From: Belnapia rosea
Lineage (GTDB): Bacteria; Pseudomonadota; Alphaproteobacteria; Acetobacterales; Acetobacteraceae
Direction of reading: 5' to 3'
NCBI RefSeq assembly: GCF_900101615.1
Contig: NZ_FMZX01000001.1
Coordinates: forward strand, 1,213,912-1,277,911
DNA length: 64,000 nt
Shown here: in pieces, positions 9,298 through 19,320 of the stretch
Layout: each line of letters opens with the position of its first letter
Numbering within the stretch: position 1 is the first letter of the stretch
Notes under the pieces: model-generated
What the model was told of the DNA's origin: nothing
Database searches by the model: none
What the model saw: the letters and a program-made list of their open reading frames with translations, nothing else
Position numbers and translations under genes: made by a program

Positions 9298-10535
9298 CGC
9301 GCCTCGCCTGGTCCCCCTCGCTGCCGGTCGCCGCAGCCCTCGCGGTCGGCCCGGCGGCGGGGGTGCTGCAATCGAAGGCGCTGGCGCCCATCGCGGTGGC
9401 GGCGCTCCTCCTCTCCGTGCTGGCGCATCGCCGGCGGCACGGCGCCTGGCCCTGGCCGCGCGGCGCCGCGGCCTGGCTCGCGATCGGCCTCTTCGGCTGG
9501 GCGGCGGTGACGGCGCTCTGGGCGATCGAGCCGCTGCGCGCCCTCGGCACCTCGCTCCAGCTCGGCGGCTTCGTCGCCCTCGGCGCCGCGGCGGCGCGGG
9601 CGGTGGCGGAGGATGACGAGGCCGCCAGGCGCCGGCTGATGCTGGCGGCGACCGGGGGCCTCACCGCCGGCATCCTGCTCGCAGGCCTCGATGCCGCGAC
9701 GGGCAATGCCATCCGCGCCGCCGTGCGCGGGCTGAAGGAGATCCCGCCGACGCTGGCCTTCGGCCTCAAGCCGGCCGCCTCCGCCATGGCGCTCTGGCTG
9801 CCGCTGGTCGCGGCGGCGCCGCTGAGCCGCTGGCTGCGGGCGGCCGTCATCGCGGCCGGCGCCACCGTGCTGGTGCTGCTGCCCGGCGAGGCGGCGAAGC
9901 TCGCCGTGCTCTCCGGCCTGCTGGTCGGCGGCCTCGCCCTGCTGCTGCCGCGTGGTGGCCGCATTGCGCTCGGCGCCGTCCTGGCCATCGCCCTCATCGC
10001 CATGCCGATGCTGCTCGGCCCGGTGCTGGCCCGCGGCGTGCCCGCCGCCGGCATCCCGCCCTCGGCGGCGCACCGGCTGCTGATCTGGGATTTCGTCATC
10101 ACCCGCATCGCCGACCGCCCCCTGCTCGGCTGGGGGATGGAGGCGAGCCGCGCCGTGCCCGGCCACCGCAGCCATCCGGGCCCCGAGGCCATGGTCCGCT
10201 TCGGCCTCGGCCTGACGGAGCGGACCGCCTGGCTGTCCGGCGCCGAGCTGCTGCCGCTGCACCCGCATAACGGCGCGCTGCAGCTGCGGCTGGAGCTCGG
10301 CTGGCCCGGCGTGCTGATCGCCGCGGCGCTGGCGGCCGCGCTGGCGCTGGCCTGCGTCTCGCCGGTGGCGCTGGCGATGCTGGCGGCCGGCGCCGTCACC
10401 GCCATGCTGAGCTTCGGCGCCTGGCAGGAATGGTGGGTCGGGGCGGAGCTGCTGGCCGTCGCCGCCGCGGCTGGGGTGCGGCGGCGGCCTAGCCTTCCTC
10501 CGCCAGGCGGTAGCCCACCGCCGGCTCCGTCCTGA
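9294..10535 (+). CDS. O-antigen ligase/polymerase-like membrane protein
   Basis: 413 residues with about ten hydrophobic segments. The segment LHPHNGALQLRLELGWPG near residue 322 is typical of the Wzy_C/O-antigen ligase family, which joins or polymerises surface polysaccharide on lipid carriers. The TTG start overlaps the aminotransferase stop, so the two genes are coupled although functionally unrelated. The low-complexity Pro-rich end overlaps the kdpE end by 47 bases tail to tail. The Kdo genes a few kilobases away fit a surface-polysaccharide role. Confidence 0.75.
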   Translation: MTRLAWSPSLPVAAALAVGPAAGVLQSKALAPIAVAALLLSVLAHRRRHGAWPWPRGAAAWLAIGLFGWAAVTALWAIEPLRALGTSLQLGGFVALGAAAARAVAEDDEAARRRLMLAATGGLTAGILLAGLDAATGNAIRAAVRGLKEIPPTLAFGLKPAASAMALWLPLVAAAPLSRWLRAAVIAAGATVLVLLPGEAAKLAVLSGLLVGGLALLLPRGGRIALGAVLAIALIAMPMLLGPVLARGVPAAGIPPSAAHRLLIWDFVITRIADRPLLGWGMEASRAVPGHRSHPGPEAMVRFGLGLTERTAWLSGAELLPLHPHNGALQLRLELGWPGVLIAAALAAALALACVSPVALAMLAAGAVTAMLSFGAWQEWWVGAELLAVAAAAGVRRRPSLPPPGGSPPPAPS

Positions 10536-11184
10536 CCAGGGCGGCGGCCGGCCCCAATTTCTGCCGGAGATGCCCGACATAGACGCGGAGATACTGCGCG
10601 TCCTCGGCATGCGCCGGGCCCCAGACGGCGGTGAGCAGCTGGCGCTGGGTCACCACCCGGCCGCCCGCCTTCAGCAGCACGACCAGCAGCTCCCACTCCC
10701 GGGGCGTCAGCTTCAGCGCCTCGCCGGCCAGGCGGGCGAGGCGCCGGCCGAGATCGACCTCGAGCAGCCCGAGCCGCACCACCCCGCCCGGATCCGGCTC
10801 CCCCGCCGCCGCCGCCGCGCGGCGCAGCCCGGCACGGATGCGCGCCAGCAGCTCCGCCAGGGCGAAGGGCTTCTCCACATAGTCATCGGCCCCGGCATCG
10901 AGCGCCGCCACCTTCTCCGCCTCGCGGTCCCGGGCCGAGACGACGATGACCGGCGCGGCGCTGAAGGCGCGCAGCCGGGCCAGCGCCTCCTTCCCGTCGA
11001 GATCGGGCAGGCCGAGATCGAGCAGCACCAGGGCCGGCGCCCGCGTCGCCGCCAGCCGCAGCCCCTCGGCCGCCGTCTCCGCCCGCAGCGGCTCATAGCC
11101 CGCCGCCGCCAGTGCCGGGCCGAGGAAGCGGTGGATCTGCGCCTCGTCGTCGATGACGAGCACGCGCGGCCCCGCGCCACTCAT
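10489..11184 (-). CDS. kdpE: OmpR-family response regulator KdpE
   Basis: 231 residues. The receiver domain (1-120) has the phosphoacceptor D56 in LLDLGLPD, the acidic pair near D12-D13 and the lysine in DYVEKPFA. The C-terminal winged helix (about 135-231) has the KLTPREWELLVVLLKAGG and YLRVYVGHLRQKL segments typical of KdpE. It is phosphorylated by KdpD and normally activates the kdpFABC potassium pump. It overlaps kdpD by four bases. No pump gene is nearby; see findings. Confidence 0.93.
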   Translation of the reverse strand: MSGAGPRVLVIDDEAQIHRFLGPALAAAGYEPLRAETAAEGLRLAATRAPALVLLDLGLPDLDGKEALARLRAFSAAPVIVVSARDREAEKVAALDAGADDYVEKPFALAELLARIRAGLRRAAAAAGEPDPGGVVRLGLLEVDLGRRLARLAGEALKLTPREWELLVVLLKAGGRVVTQRQLLTAVWGPAHAEDAQYLRVYVGHLRQKLGPAAALVRTEPAVGYRLAEEG

Positions 11185-13847
11185 GCCGGGAAGCGCAGCG
11201 TCACCCGCGTCCCCTGCCCGCCCGCCACCACCGGGCTCTCCGCCCCGATCCGCCCGCCCATCGCCACGGTCAGCCCGCGTGCGATGGCGAGGCCGAGCCC
11301 CGTGCCGGCGACGATCCGGTCCGTGCGGCTGGCCCGGAAGAAGGGATCGAAAACCCGACCCAGCGCCTCGGCCGGAATGCCCGGCCCGCTATCCTCGATG
11401 GCAACCGCCACCTCATGCCCCTCGCGCCGCACCGTCACCGAGACCTCGCCCGCGGCGCCCGAGAATTTCAGCGCATTGTCGAGCAGGTTGCCGAGCACCT
11501 GGTCGAGCAGCGCCGGGTCCAGCCGCGGGGCCGGCAGGCGCGGGTCGAAGCGTCGCGCGATCCGCCGGCCGGTGGCGCGCTCCAGCCGCCCCGCCGCTGC
11601 CTCCACCGCCTCGACCAGATCCACCGGCTCCCGCCGCGGCTCCACCTGGCCGTTCTCCAGCCGGACGATGTCGAGGATATTGGCCAGGGTGCGGGTCAGC
11701 CGCACCGTCTCCTCCTCCGCCGTCGCCAGCAGGTCGTCCCGCACCGCCGGGGCCAGCGCCTCGCCCGGCAAGCGCAGCGCGCCGAGCGCGCCGCGGATGG
11801 AGGTCAGCGGCGTCCGCAGGTCGTGGCCGAGCGAGGTGAGCAGGGCCAGGCGCAGCTGCTCCGTCTCCGCCCGCGCCGCGTCGCGGGCCGCCGCCTCGAC
11901 CAGCTCGATGCGCTCGATGGCGACCGCCGCCTGGTCCAGCAGCGCGGCGAGGCTGCGGTCCGTCTCCGGCTCGAGCCGTGCCGCCTCGCCCAGCCGCAGC
12001 CCGACCAGCCCGACAAGCCCGCGCGCCGTCCGCATCGGGCGGAACTGCCATGCCGTGCCGGCGGGCAGCGTATCCGTCCCGCGCCCGGTCGGGCGGCCAT
12101 GCGCCATGGCCCAACGAGCGGCGGCCATGGCGGCGTCATCCGGCTCGGCATCGATGGGGATGGCAGCGCGCAGCACCGGCTCCGGTTCCGCCTGGCCGGG
12201 CGCGGGCGGCAGCGGCATCAGCACGCAGGCCGGGCGGCCGGCGATCCGCTCCGCCTCCCGCGCCACCGCCTCCAGCAGGTCCCCGAGGGTGCCGGGCGCG
12301 CCGAGGCGCCGGCTGAACTCCACCAGCCGCCGCAGCCCGAGCAGCCGCGCCCGCGCCGCCCGCACCGAGCGGCCAAGGCCGCCCGTCGTCCCCGCCAGCA
12401 GCAGCGCCACCAGGCTGAAGACAGCGGCGCCGACGATATCCTGCGCCGCCGCAATGGTCAGGCTGTAGCGCGGCGGCAGGAACAGGTAGTTCCAGGCGAG
12501 GAAGGACAGCGCCGCCACCGCCAGGCCGTGCGGCGCGCCGAAGCCCACAGCGGCCGCGACGATGCCGGCGAGATAGATCATCCCCATCGCGCCTTCCGGC
12601 ACGATGCCATCCAGGACGAAGGCGGCGAGCGTCGCCGCCCCGACCAGCCCCGGCACCGCGGCCCAGCCGAGCCATGCCGGCCAGGCCCGCGCCTCGCGCG
12701 GCGGCGGTGGCGGCAGCGCGGATTCCGGCACCAGGTGCAGGGCGAAATCCACCCCCTGCCGCAGCAGCGCCGCCGAGAGCGTCCGGCCCGTCAGGCGCCG
12801 CCAGGCCGATGGGCGGCCACGGCCGAGGACGAGATGCGTCGCGTTGCGCGCCCGGGCCTCGGCGAGGATCGCCCGGGGCAGGTCCGTGGCCACCACCGTC
12901 TCGGCCTGGGCGCCGAGCGCCTCCGCCTCGCGCAGGGCGGCGGCAGCGGCGCCGCCATCGCCCGGCGCCGCGGGCCGCTCGACATGCAGCGCCAGCAGCG
13001 GCGCCCGCAGCGCATCGGCGATGCGCCGCGCATGCCGCACCACCGCCTCCGCCCCCGGCTCGCTGCCGACCAGCGCCAGCACCCGCTCACCGCTCGGCCA
13101 GGGGCCGGCGATGGCATGGGCGCGCATATAGCCGGTGACATCGGCATCGACCCGCTCGGCGGTGCGCCGCAGCGCCATCTCGCGCAAGGCGGCGAGATTC
13201 CCCTCGCGGAAAAAGCCGCGCAGCGCCCGCTCCGCCTGGTCGGGGCGATAGACCTTGCCGGCGCGCATCCGCTCCAGCAATTCGGCGGGCGGGATGTCGA
13301 TCAGCTCCACCGCATCCGCCTCGGCCAGCACGCGGTCCGGCACCGTCTCGGCGACGCGGATGCCGGTGACACGGGCAACAGGGTCGGCGAGGCTTTCCAG
13401 ATGCTGGACGTTCATCGTCGTCCAGACCTCGATCCCCGCCTCGCGCAGCTCCTCCACATCCTGCCAGCGCTTCGGGTGGCGGCTGCCCGGCACGTTGCTA
13501 TGGGCGAGCTCGTCGAGCAGCAGGATGCCGGGCCGCCGCGCCAGCGCCGCGTCCAGGTCGAACTCCTCGAGGCTGCGGCTGCCGCCCGGCCCGGCGTAGG
13601 GGATCGCCGCACGCGGCAGCACCGGCAGCGGGCCGAGCTGCGCCGCGGTCTCCGCCCGCCCATGGGTCTCGACGATGCCGACCAGCACATCCGCCCCGCC
13701 GGCGTGGCGCCGCCGCGCCTCGGCCAGCATCTCGAAGGTCTTGCCGACGCCGGGCGCCGCGCCGAGGAAGACCTTCAGCCGTCCCCGCCCCTCCCGTTGC
13801 GCGAGGGCCAGCAGCGCATCCGGGTCGGGGCGCGCCGGCTCCTCCAT
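11181..13847 (-). CDS. kdpD: Sensor histidine kinase KdpD
   Basis: 888 residues, near the normal KdpD length. Order of domains: KdpD ATP-binding domain with Walker A GAAPGVGKT (29-37), universal-stress-protein-like domain (about 240-360), four closely spaced membrane helices (about 385-495), a GAF-like linker, then the kinase core with H675 in GHDLRTPLTS and N, G1 and G2 boxes (LLDNALKFS, DSGPGIP, GTGLGLAIA). It senses low K+ or ionic stress. The start was placed at the ATG eight bases after kdsD; the frame is open upstream but that part belongs to kdsD territory. Confidence 0.94.
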   Translation of the reverse strand: MEEPARPDPDALLALAQREGRGRLKVFLGAAPGVGKTFEMLAEARRRHAGGADVLVGIVETHGRAETAAQLGPLPVLPRAAIPYAGPGGSRSLEEFDLDAALARRPGILLLDELAHSNVPGSRHPKRWQDVEELREAGIEVWTTMNVQHLESLADPVARVTGIRVAETVPDRVLAEADAVELIDIPPAELLERMRAGKVYRPDQAERALRGFFREGNLAALREMALRRTAERVDADVTGYMRAHAIAGPWPSGERVLALVGSEPGAEAVVRHARRIADALRAPLLALHVERPAAPGDGGAAAAALREAEALGAQAETVVATDLPRAILAEARARNATHLVLGRGRPSAWRRLTGRTLSAALLRQGVDFALHLVPESALPPPPPREARAWPAWLGWAAVPGLVGAATLAAFVLDGIVPEGAMGMIYLAGIVAAAVGFGAPHGLAVAALSFLAWNYLFLPPRYSLTIAAAQDIVGAAVFSLVALLLAGTTGGLGRSVRAARARLLGLRRLVEFSRRLGAPGTLGDLLEAVAREAERIAGRPACVLMPLPPAPGQAEPEPVLRAAIPIDAEPDDAAMAAARWAMAHGRPTGRGTDTLPAGTAWQFRPMRTARGLVGLVGLRLGEAARLEPETDRSLAALLDQAAVAIERIELVEAAARDAARAETEQLRLALLTSLGHDLRTPLTSIRGALGALRLPGEALAPAVRDDLLATAEEETVRLTRTLANILDIVRLENGQVEPRREPVDLVEAVEAAAGRLERATGRRIARRFDPRLPAPRLDPALLDQVLGNLLDNALKFSGAAGEVSVTVRREGHEVAVAIEDSGPGIPAEALGRVFDPFFRASRTDRIVAGTGLGLAIARGLTVAMGGRIGAESPVVAGGQGTRVTLRFPA

Positions 13848-13855
13848 GGGGGCGG

Positions 13856-14851
13856 CTAGACCACCCCCGCCGAGAGCAGCTGCTGCACATGCAGCAGCCC
13901 GACCGGGCGCCGCCCGTCCTGCACCACCAGCACGTTGATCTTCCGCGCATTCATCTCGGCGAGCGCCGCGCTGGCGATCTCCTCCGGCACGGTATGGCGC
14001 GGCGCGCGGGTCATCACCGCCCGGACCGGCTCGGCCAGGATGCCGGGATGCATGTGCCGGCGCAGGTCGCCATCGGTGACGATCCCGACCACCTCGCCCG
14101 CCGCATCCACCACCACGGCGCAGCCGAGGCTGTGGCCGGTCATGGCGATGATCGCCTCGCCCATCGCCGCGTCCTCGCGCACCAGCGGCAGGTCGGGCGC
14201 GCGCTGCATCACCTCGCCCACGGTGAGCAGCTGAGCGCCGAGCTTGCCGCCGGGATGGAAGCGGTGGAACTCGGCCGGGGTGAAGCCGCGCCGCTCCAGC
14301 AGCGCCATGGCCAGCGCATCGCCGATCGCCATCTGGATCAGGGTGGAGGTGGTCGGCGCCAGCCCATGCGGGCAGGCCTCGGTCACGCCGGGCAGGATCA
14401 GCGGGATGTCGGCGGCATGGCCGAGCGCGCTCTCGGCCCGGCCGGTGATGGCGATCAGCCTGACGCCGAAGCGGCGCGAGTAATGGATGATGTCGCGCAG
14501 CTCCGCCGTGCCGCCGGACCAGGAGAGCGCCAGCACGACGTCCGCCGCCGTCAGCATGCCGAGATCGCCATGGCTGGCTTCGGCCGGATGCAGGAACAGC
14601 GCCGGCGTGCCGGTGGAGGCGAGCGTCGCCGCGATCTTGCGGCCGACATGCCCGCTCTTGCCCATGCCGGTGACGACGACGCGGCCGGTGGCGGCGAAGA
14701 TCGTCTCCACCGCCCGCGCCAGCGCCTCGCCGAGCGGGCCGTCGAGCGCCGTGGCGAGCGCCGCCATCCCCTCCTGCTCCACCGCGATGGTGCGGGCGAT
14801 GGTGGCGCGGATGCGGCCCGCATCCGTGCCGTGCTTCAGCGCCGCGCTCAT
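13856..14851 (-). CDS. kdsD: Arabinose-5-phosphate isomerase (KdsD/KpsF/GutQ)
   Basis: 331 residues: an SIS sugar-isomerase domain (about 35-170) with [20 protein letters not shown] and a block reading [10 protein letters not shown], followed by two CBS domains (about 205-330). It interconverts ribulose-5-P and arabinose-5-P, the first step of Kdo synthesis for lipopolysaccharide. The start overlaps kdsB by four bases. With kdsA and kdsB adjacent, the assignment to Kdo synthesis is firm. Confidence 0.94.
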   Translation of the reverse strand: MSAALKHGTDAGRIRATIARTIAVEQEGMAALATALDGPLGEALARAVETIFAATGRVVVTGMGKSGHVGRKIAATLASTGTPALFLHPAEASHGDLGMLTAADVVLALSWSGGTAELRDIIHYSRRFGVRLIAITGRAESALGHAADIPLILPGVTEACPHGLAPTTSTLIQMAIGDALAMALLERRGFTPAEFHRFHPGGKLGAQLLTVGEVMQRAPDLPLVREDAAMGEAIIAMTGHSLGCAVVVDAAGEVVGIVTDGDLRRHMHPGILAEPVRAVMTRAPRHTVPEEIASAALAEMNARKINVLVVQDGRRPVGLLHVQQLLSAGVV

Positions 14852-15594
14852 CGGGCGGGCATCTCGCAGCGGGCGAGCATCTCCCGGGCGCGCGCCAGGT
14901 CCTCCGGCGTGTCGACGCCGAGCGGCACCACATCCACCTCCTGCGCGTCGATCCGCATGCCGGCCTCGAGCGCCCGCAGCTGCTCCAGCCGCTCCCGCCG
15001 CTCCAGCGCCGAGGGCGGCAGGGCGACGAAGCGCGCCAGCGTCTCCCGCCGCCAGGCATAGAGGCCGATATGGTGGTAGAGCGGGCCCTCGCCCCAGGGC
15101 GCCGTCGCCCGGGTGAAGTAGAGCGCGCGATGCCGTCCGCCGCCGAGCGGGCTGCCCACCATCTTCACCACCTGCGGGGCGGTGCGCTCCTCCTCCCGCA
15201 CGATCTCGGCGACCAGCGTCCCGAGCGCCACCTCGGGCGCCGCCATCAGCGCCGCCGCGGCGCGGATCGCCGCCGGGTCGATGGTCGGCAGGTCGCCCTG
15301 GACGTTGATGACCAGGTCATGCCGGCCGTCCGGGTCGAGCCGGCCAAGCGCCTCATGGATCCGGTCGGAGCCGGAAGGGTGGTCCGCGCCGGTCATCACC
15401 GCCTGCCCGCCCGCTGCCCGTACCGCCTCGACGATGGCGGGGCTGTCGGTCGCCACCGCCACCGGCCCGGCATCGGCCTCCTGCACCCGGCGCAGGACGT
15501 GGACGATCATCGGCAGGCCATGGATATCGGCCAGCGGCTTGCCCGGCAGGCGCGTGGCGGCCAGCCGCGCCGGGATCAGGACGATGGGGTTCAT
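14848..15594 (-). CDS. kdsB: CMP-Kdo synthetase (3-deoxy-manno-octulosonate cytidylyltransferase)
   Basis: 248 residues, the normal family length. The nucleotide-binding start [15 protein letters not shown] and the INVQGDLP block near residue 95 are diagnostic. It activates Kdo with CTP for transfer to lipid A. It overlaps kdsA upstream and kdsD downstream by four bases each, so all three are made from one transcript. Confidence 0.95.
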   Translation of the reverse strand: MNPIVLIPARLAATRLPGKPLADIHGLPMIVHVLRRVQEADAGPVAVATDSPAIVEAVRAAGGQAVMTGADHPSGSDRIHEALGRLDPDGRHDLVINVQGDLPTIDPAAIRAAAALMAAPEVALGTLVAEIVREEERTAPQVVKMVGSPLGGGRHRALYFTRATAPWGEGPLYHHIGLYAWRRETLARFVALPPSALERRERLEQLRALEAGMRIDAQEVDVVPLGVDTPEDLARAREMLARCEMPAR

Positions 15595-16433
15595 GCCCCC
15601 GCCCGCTGCTTAGCCAGCGCGTCGAACTCCATCAGCGTCTCGATCAGCCTCGGGAAGTCGCGCAGCGGCACCATGTTCGGCCCGTCCGAGGGCGCATGGT
15701 CCGGGTCCTGGTGCGTCTCGATGAAGACGCCGGCGACGCCGACCGCGACCGCGGCGCGCGCCAGCACGGGGACGAATTCCCGCTGGCCGCCGGAGGAGGT
15801 GCCCTGCCCGCCCGGCTGCTGCACGGAATGGGTGGCATCGAAGATCACCGGCGCGCCCATCGCCGCCATGATCGGCAGCGCCCGCATGTCGGAGACCAGC
15901 GTGTTGTAGCCGAAGGAGGCGCCACGCTCCGTCGCCAGCACGCGCGGGTTGCCGGCGCCGGTGACCTTGGCGATGACATTCTTCATGTCCCAGGGCGCCA
16001 GGAACTGGCCCTTCTTGACGTTGACCACCCGCCCGGTCGCGGCGGCCGCCACCAGCAGGTCGGTCTGCCGGCACAGGAAGGCCGGGATCTGCAGCACATC
16101 CACCGCCTCGGCGACGGGCGCGCACTGGCCTGGCTCATGCACGTCGGTCAGCACCGGCAGGCGCAGGCTCTCGCGGATCTCGGCGAAGACGGGCAGCGAC
16201 TGCGCCATCCCCATCCCGCGCGCGCCGCCGGCGCTGGTGCGGTTGGCCTTGTCGAAGCTCGCCTTGAAGACGAGGCCGAAGCCGAGCCCGGCGGCGATCT
16301 CGCGCAGCGCCGAGGCCATCTCCAGCCCATGCGCGCGGCTTTCCAGCTGGCAGGGGCCGGCGATGACGGCGAGCGGCAGTTGGTTGCCGATGCGGACCTG
16401 GCCGATGGTGACGACCGGATCTGGGGCGGACAT
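15591..16433 (-). CDS. kdsA: Kdo-8-phosphate synthase
   Basis: 280 residues from the chosen ATG, exactly the common KdsA length; the frame extends 24 codons further but that part does not look like KdsA. Motifs [21 protein letters not shown] and [14 protein letters not shown] are family hallmarks. It condenses arabinose-5-P with phosphoenolpyruvate. It is the first gene of the kdsA-kdsB-kdsD-kdpD-kdpE run, so the promoter should lie between this start and the divergent flagellin gene. Confidence 0.95.
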   Translation of the reverse strand: MSAPDPVVTIGQVRIGNQLPLAVIAGPCQLESRAHGLEMASALREIAAGLGFGLVFKASFDKANRTSAGGARGMGMAQSLPVFAEIRESLRLPVLTDVHEPGQCAPVAEAVDVLQIPAFLCRQTDLLVAAAATGRVVNVKKGQFLAPWDMKNVIAKVTGAGNPRVLATERGASFGYNTLVSDMRALPIMAAMGAPVIFDATHSVQQPGGQGTSSGGQREFVPVLARAAVAVGVAGVFIETHQDPDHAPSDGPNMVPLRDFPRLIETLMEFDALAKQRAGA

Positions 16434-16630
16434 GGCGATGCTGTTCCTCAGGGCGCGGATGCGCGCCGTGGCGCCGGTATCCCCCATTCCGCCCGGCCGG
16501 ATCAAGACAGGGCGGATTATCGGCGGCGCCGCGGAATTCCCCGGCCCGCTTCATCGGTTCTTTACCCGGAACGGGAATCATCGCCTCAACCGGCCCGAGG
16601 ATTGCGGTCGCCAGCCAAGGGAAAAGCCCG

Positions 16631-17467
16631 ATGCCGCTGAATTCCGTGAACACCAATGTCGGCGCCATGGTGGCGCTCCAGTCGCTGAACCGTACCGGCG
16701 ACGAGCTATCCGCAACCCAGAAGCGCATCTCGACCGGCTACCGCGTTGCCGATGCGAAGGATGACGGCGCGGCCTATGCGGTCGCCGAGCGCATCCGCGG
16801 CGCGGTTGCGGCCACCACCTCGGCCAATGAACAGCTGGGCGGCGTCAAGGGCCTGCTCGATGTCTCGAACGCCGCGCTCGAGAACGTCTCCTCCACGCTG
16901 AACAAGCTGCAGGCCGTGACGGTGAAGCTGGCGGACGGCACCATCACGCCGGAGCAGCGCAGCCAGTACCAGTCCCAGGCCGGCGAGCTGACGAAGAACA
17001 TCAAGTCCTTCATCAAGGACGCCAGCTATAACGGCCTGAACGTGCTGAACGACCCGGGCACCCTCGCCGTGCAGGTCGTCACCAACGGCAGCGGCACCTA
17101 CTACACCTTCAGCGGCTTCAAGGCGCTGACCAATGTCTTCAACAGCGTCTCCGCTGCCAGCACCTGGACGCGCGGCGCCGCCTCCGCCGCGCTGACCAAG
17201 ACCGGCGCGGTCGGCAAGGCCATCACCAACACCCTTACCCAGCTCAATAATTTCGGCAGCTACTCGAACTACATCGACAGCCAGATCAACTACAACAAGT
17301 CGATCCTGGATGCGCAGCAGAGCGGCCTCGGCGCGCTGATCGACACCGACATGGCGAAGGAAAGCGCCCGCCTCCAGGCATTGCAGATCCGCCAGCAGCT
17401 CGGCACCCAGGCGCTCGGCATCGCCAACCAGGCGCCGCAGTCCCTGGTCAGCCTGTTCCGCGGCTGA
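16631..17467 (+). CDS. Flagellin
   Basis: 278 residues, a short flagellin with a minimal middle. The N-terminal D0/D1 region (1-140) begins with SVNTNVGAMVALQSLNRT and contains RISTGYRVADAKDDGAAYAVA. The C-terminal helix (about 200-278) ends in IANQAPQSLVSLFRG, which gives the typical ANQAPQ motif. It is exported by the flagellar secretion system and forms the filament. It stands alone, with no other flagellar gene in the window. A purine-rich AAGGGAAAA ribosome site precedes the ATG. Confidence 0.95.
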   Translation: MPLNSVNTNVGAMVALQSLNRTGDELSATQKRISTGYRVADAKDDGAAYAVAERIRGAVAATTSANEQLGGVKGLLDVSNAALENVSSTLNKLQAVTVKLADGTITPEQRSQYQSQAGELTKNIKSFIKDASYNGLNVLNDPGTLAVQVVTNGSGTYYTFSGFKALTNVFNSVSAASTWTRGAASAALTKTGAVGKAITNTLTQLNNFGSYSNYIDSQINYNKSILDAQQSGLGALIDTDMAKESARLQALQIRQQLGTQALGIANQAPQSLVSLFRG

Positions 17468-17476
17468 GCACGCCGC

Positions 17477-18157
17477 TCAATTCCGCCGCATGGCCCAGAA
17501 GCCGGGCGGCGGCGTGGCGCTTGCAGCCCCGAGGCGCGGCGGCGGCCCAACCGGGGCAGGCTCGGCGATCGGCGGCAAGGGCGTCAGCGGACGCTGGGGC
17601 GGCCCTCCGGGCGTGCCGGTGACGGGCGGCAGGGCTTCATAGGACCGTGGCGCCGGCGGGCGGGGCGACACGTCCGGCACCGGCGCGAAGACCGGCTCGC
17701 TGAAGATTGGCCCGCTACTGACGGCCGCGGCCGGCGGGGATGCCGGCGCCACCGGGCTGCCCGTCAGCGCCGCCAGCGAGGGCGGCTCGGCCGGCAGCAG
17801 GCTGGCCCGGCCCGTTGGCAGCGCGGCAGGCAGGGCTGCCGGGCCGGCCGGCATGGGCTGCGCCAACAGGATCGGCGCCGCCCCGGCCTGCAGCGGCGCC
17901 GCGCCATCCGCGCAGCGATAGATCAGGTCGTAATCCGTCGGGTTGATCTGCCGGCGCAGCATCTGGGCCTGGCGGCCAAGGCTGCCGCAATGCGCGGCCG
18001 CCTCGTTCAGCGCCTGCCGGGCCGCGCCGCCGAGGTCGCGGCTCGCCACGGCCAGCCGGAAGTTGCCATCGGCCAGCGGTGTCACGCCTGAGGAGCGCGG
18101 GGGCGAACAGCCGGCCAGCACCCCCATCGCGATCGCCATCCATGCTGCCGCCCGCAT
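17477..18157 (-). CDS. Hypothetical lipoprotein with Pro/Ala-rich tail
   Basis: 226 residues. Residues 1-17 form a lipoprotein signal ending in the lipobox LAGC (C17), so it should be a membrane-anchored periplasmic protein. Residues about 25-85 form a small compact domain with two cysteines (in AAHCGSL and IYRCADG) that could pair. The rest is a long Pro/Ala-rich low-complexity stretch. I do not recognise the family. It ends convergently nine bases from the flagellin stop; a flagellar role is possible but unsupported. Confidence 0.65.
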   Translation of the reverse strand: MRAAAWMAIAMGVLAGCSPPRSSGVTPLADGNFRLAVASRDLGGAARQALNEAAAHCGSLGRQAQMLRRQINPTDYDLIYRCADGAAPLQAGAAPILLAQPMPAGPAALPAALPTGRASLLPAEPPSLAALTGSPVAPASPPAAAVSSGPIFSEPVFAPVPDVSPRPPAPRSYEALPPVTGTPGGPPQRPLTPLPPIAEPAPVGPPPRLGAASATPPPGFWAMRRN

Positions 18158-18345
18158 CCGCCCCCTGACTCCCCTGCCCGGCCGCCTTGTAACGGTTTAG
18201 TGAGGCGGACGGCAGCGCAAAACGCAGGGCGGGATCGCCAGCGGTCCGGCTTCCCCTCATGCGTGACAGGCCGGCCACTCTCGCCTGCGGCCGCCGCGTG
18301 GCGCATGCTGCCGCGGACCATCAGGACTGGTCGGAGAGGAGCATC

Positions 18346-19320
18346 ATGGCCGCTATCACCCGCCGTACCGCGCTGGCCGCGCCGGCCATGCTGCTGGCCA
18401 GCGGCGCCCGGGCCCAGCCCGGCTGGCCCGGCAGGCCGGTCACGCTGATAGTCCCCTGGGCGCCCGGCGGCTCGAATGACGTGGTGGCCCGGCTGCTCAC
18501 CCCTCAGCTGGAGGCCCGCTTCGGCCAGCCCTTCATCATCGAGAACCGCCCGGGCGGCGGCGGCAGCGTCGGGATGGGGCTGGTAGCGCGGGCCCGGCCG
18601 GACGGGCTCACCCTCCTTGTCTCCTCCGCCTCCAACCATGTCTTCCACCCGCTCATCGCCCGCGACCTCGGCTATGACCCCCGGGAGGCGCTGCAGGGCA
18701 TCGCCATGCTGGTCGATGTGCCGAATGTGCTGGCCGCCACGAAGGGCCTCGGGGTGCGGACCGTGCCGGAGCTGATCGCCAAGGTGCAGGCGGACCCGCG
18801 CGGGATGAGCTTCGGCTCCTCCGGCGTCGGCTCCTCCAACCACCTGGCGGGGGAGCTCTTCCGGCTGAGGACCGGGCTCGACCTGACCCATATCCCCTAT
18901 CGCGGCGGCGGCCAGGCCATCACCGACCTCGTGGCCGGCACGGTGCCGATGGTCTTCCTCAACCTGCCCACCGTGATCGGCCCGGCCGAGTCCGGCCAGG
19001 TGGTGATCCTCGCCGTCGGCACGGACCAGCGGGTCGCCAGCCGGCCCGATATCCCAACCATGCAGGAGGGCGGCGTGCCGGATTACGCCGTCCGCTCCTG
19101 GACCGGGCTCTTCGCCCCCCGCGGCACGCCCCGCCCGGTCATCGAGGCGCTCGCCCCGGCCCTGCGGGAGATCCTGGCCATGCCCGCCATCCGCACCCGC
19201 CTCACCGAGATGGCGAGCGAGCCGATCTGGATGGACCCGGCCGAGACCGACCGCTTCGTCGCCGCGGAGTACGAACGTTGGGCGCCCGTCATCCGCACGG
19301 CGAATGTCAGGCTGGAATAG
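18346..19320 (+). CDS. Bug-family (TctC-type) tripartite tricarboxylate transporter substrate-binding protein
   Basis: 324 residues. A signal peptide with an Arg-Arg start and an Ala-Arg-Ala end precedes the mature part, which opens with the Bug pattern WPGRPVTLIVPWAPGGSNDVV. Later blocks IENRPGGGGSVG and LTHIPYRGGGQA are also typical. These periplasmic proteins bind carboxylates such as citrate or tricarballylate. No TctA/TctB permease lies nearby, so it is an orphan binding protein. It converges with the TcuA-like gene, overlapping its end by 14 bases. Confidence 0.9.
   Translation: MAAITRRTALAAPAMLLASGARAQPGWPGRPVTLIVPWAPGGSNDVVARLLTPQLEARFGQPFIIENRPGGGGSVGMGLVARARPDGLTLLVSSASNHVFHPLIARDLGYDPREALQGIAMLVDVPNVLAATKGLGVRTVPELIAKVQADPRGMSFGSSGVGSSNHLAGELFRLRTGLDLTHIPYRGGGQAITDLVAGTVPMVFLNLPTVIGPAESGQVVILAVGTDQRVASRPDIPTMQEGGVPDYAVRSWTGLFAPRGTPRPVIEALAPALREILAMPAIRTRLTEMASEPIWMDPAETDRFVAAEYERWAPVIRTANVRLE

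Noticed and set aside
16434..16630. Sigma-28 or sigma-54 promoter before flagellin
   Set aside because: No sequence with the right spacing of TAAA/GCCGATAA or TGGC/TTGC could be identified by eye.
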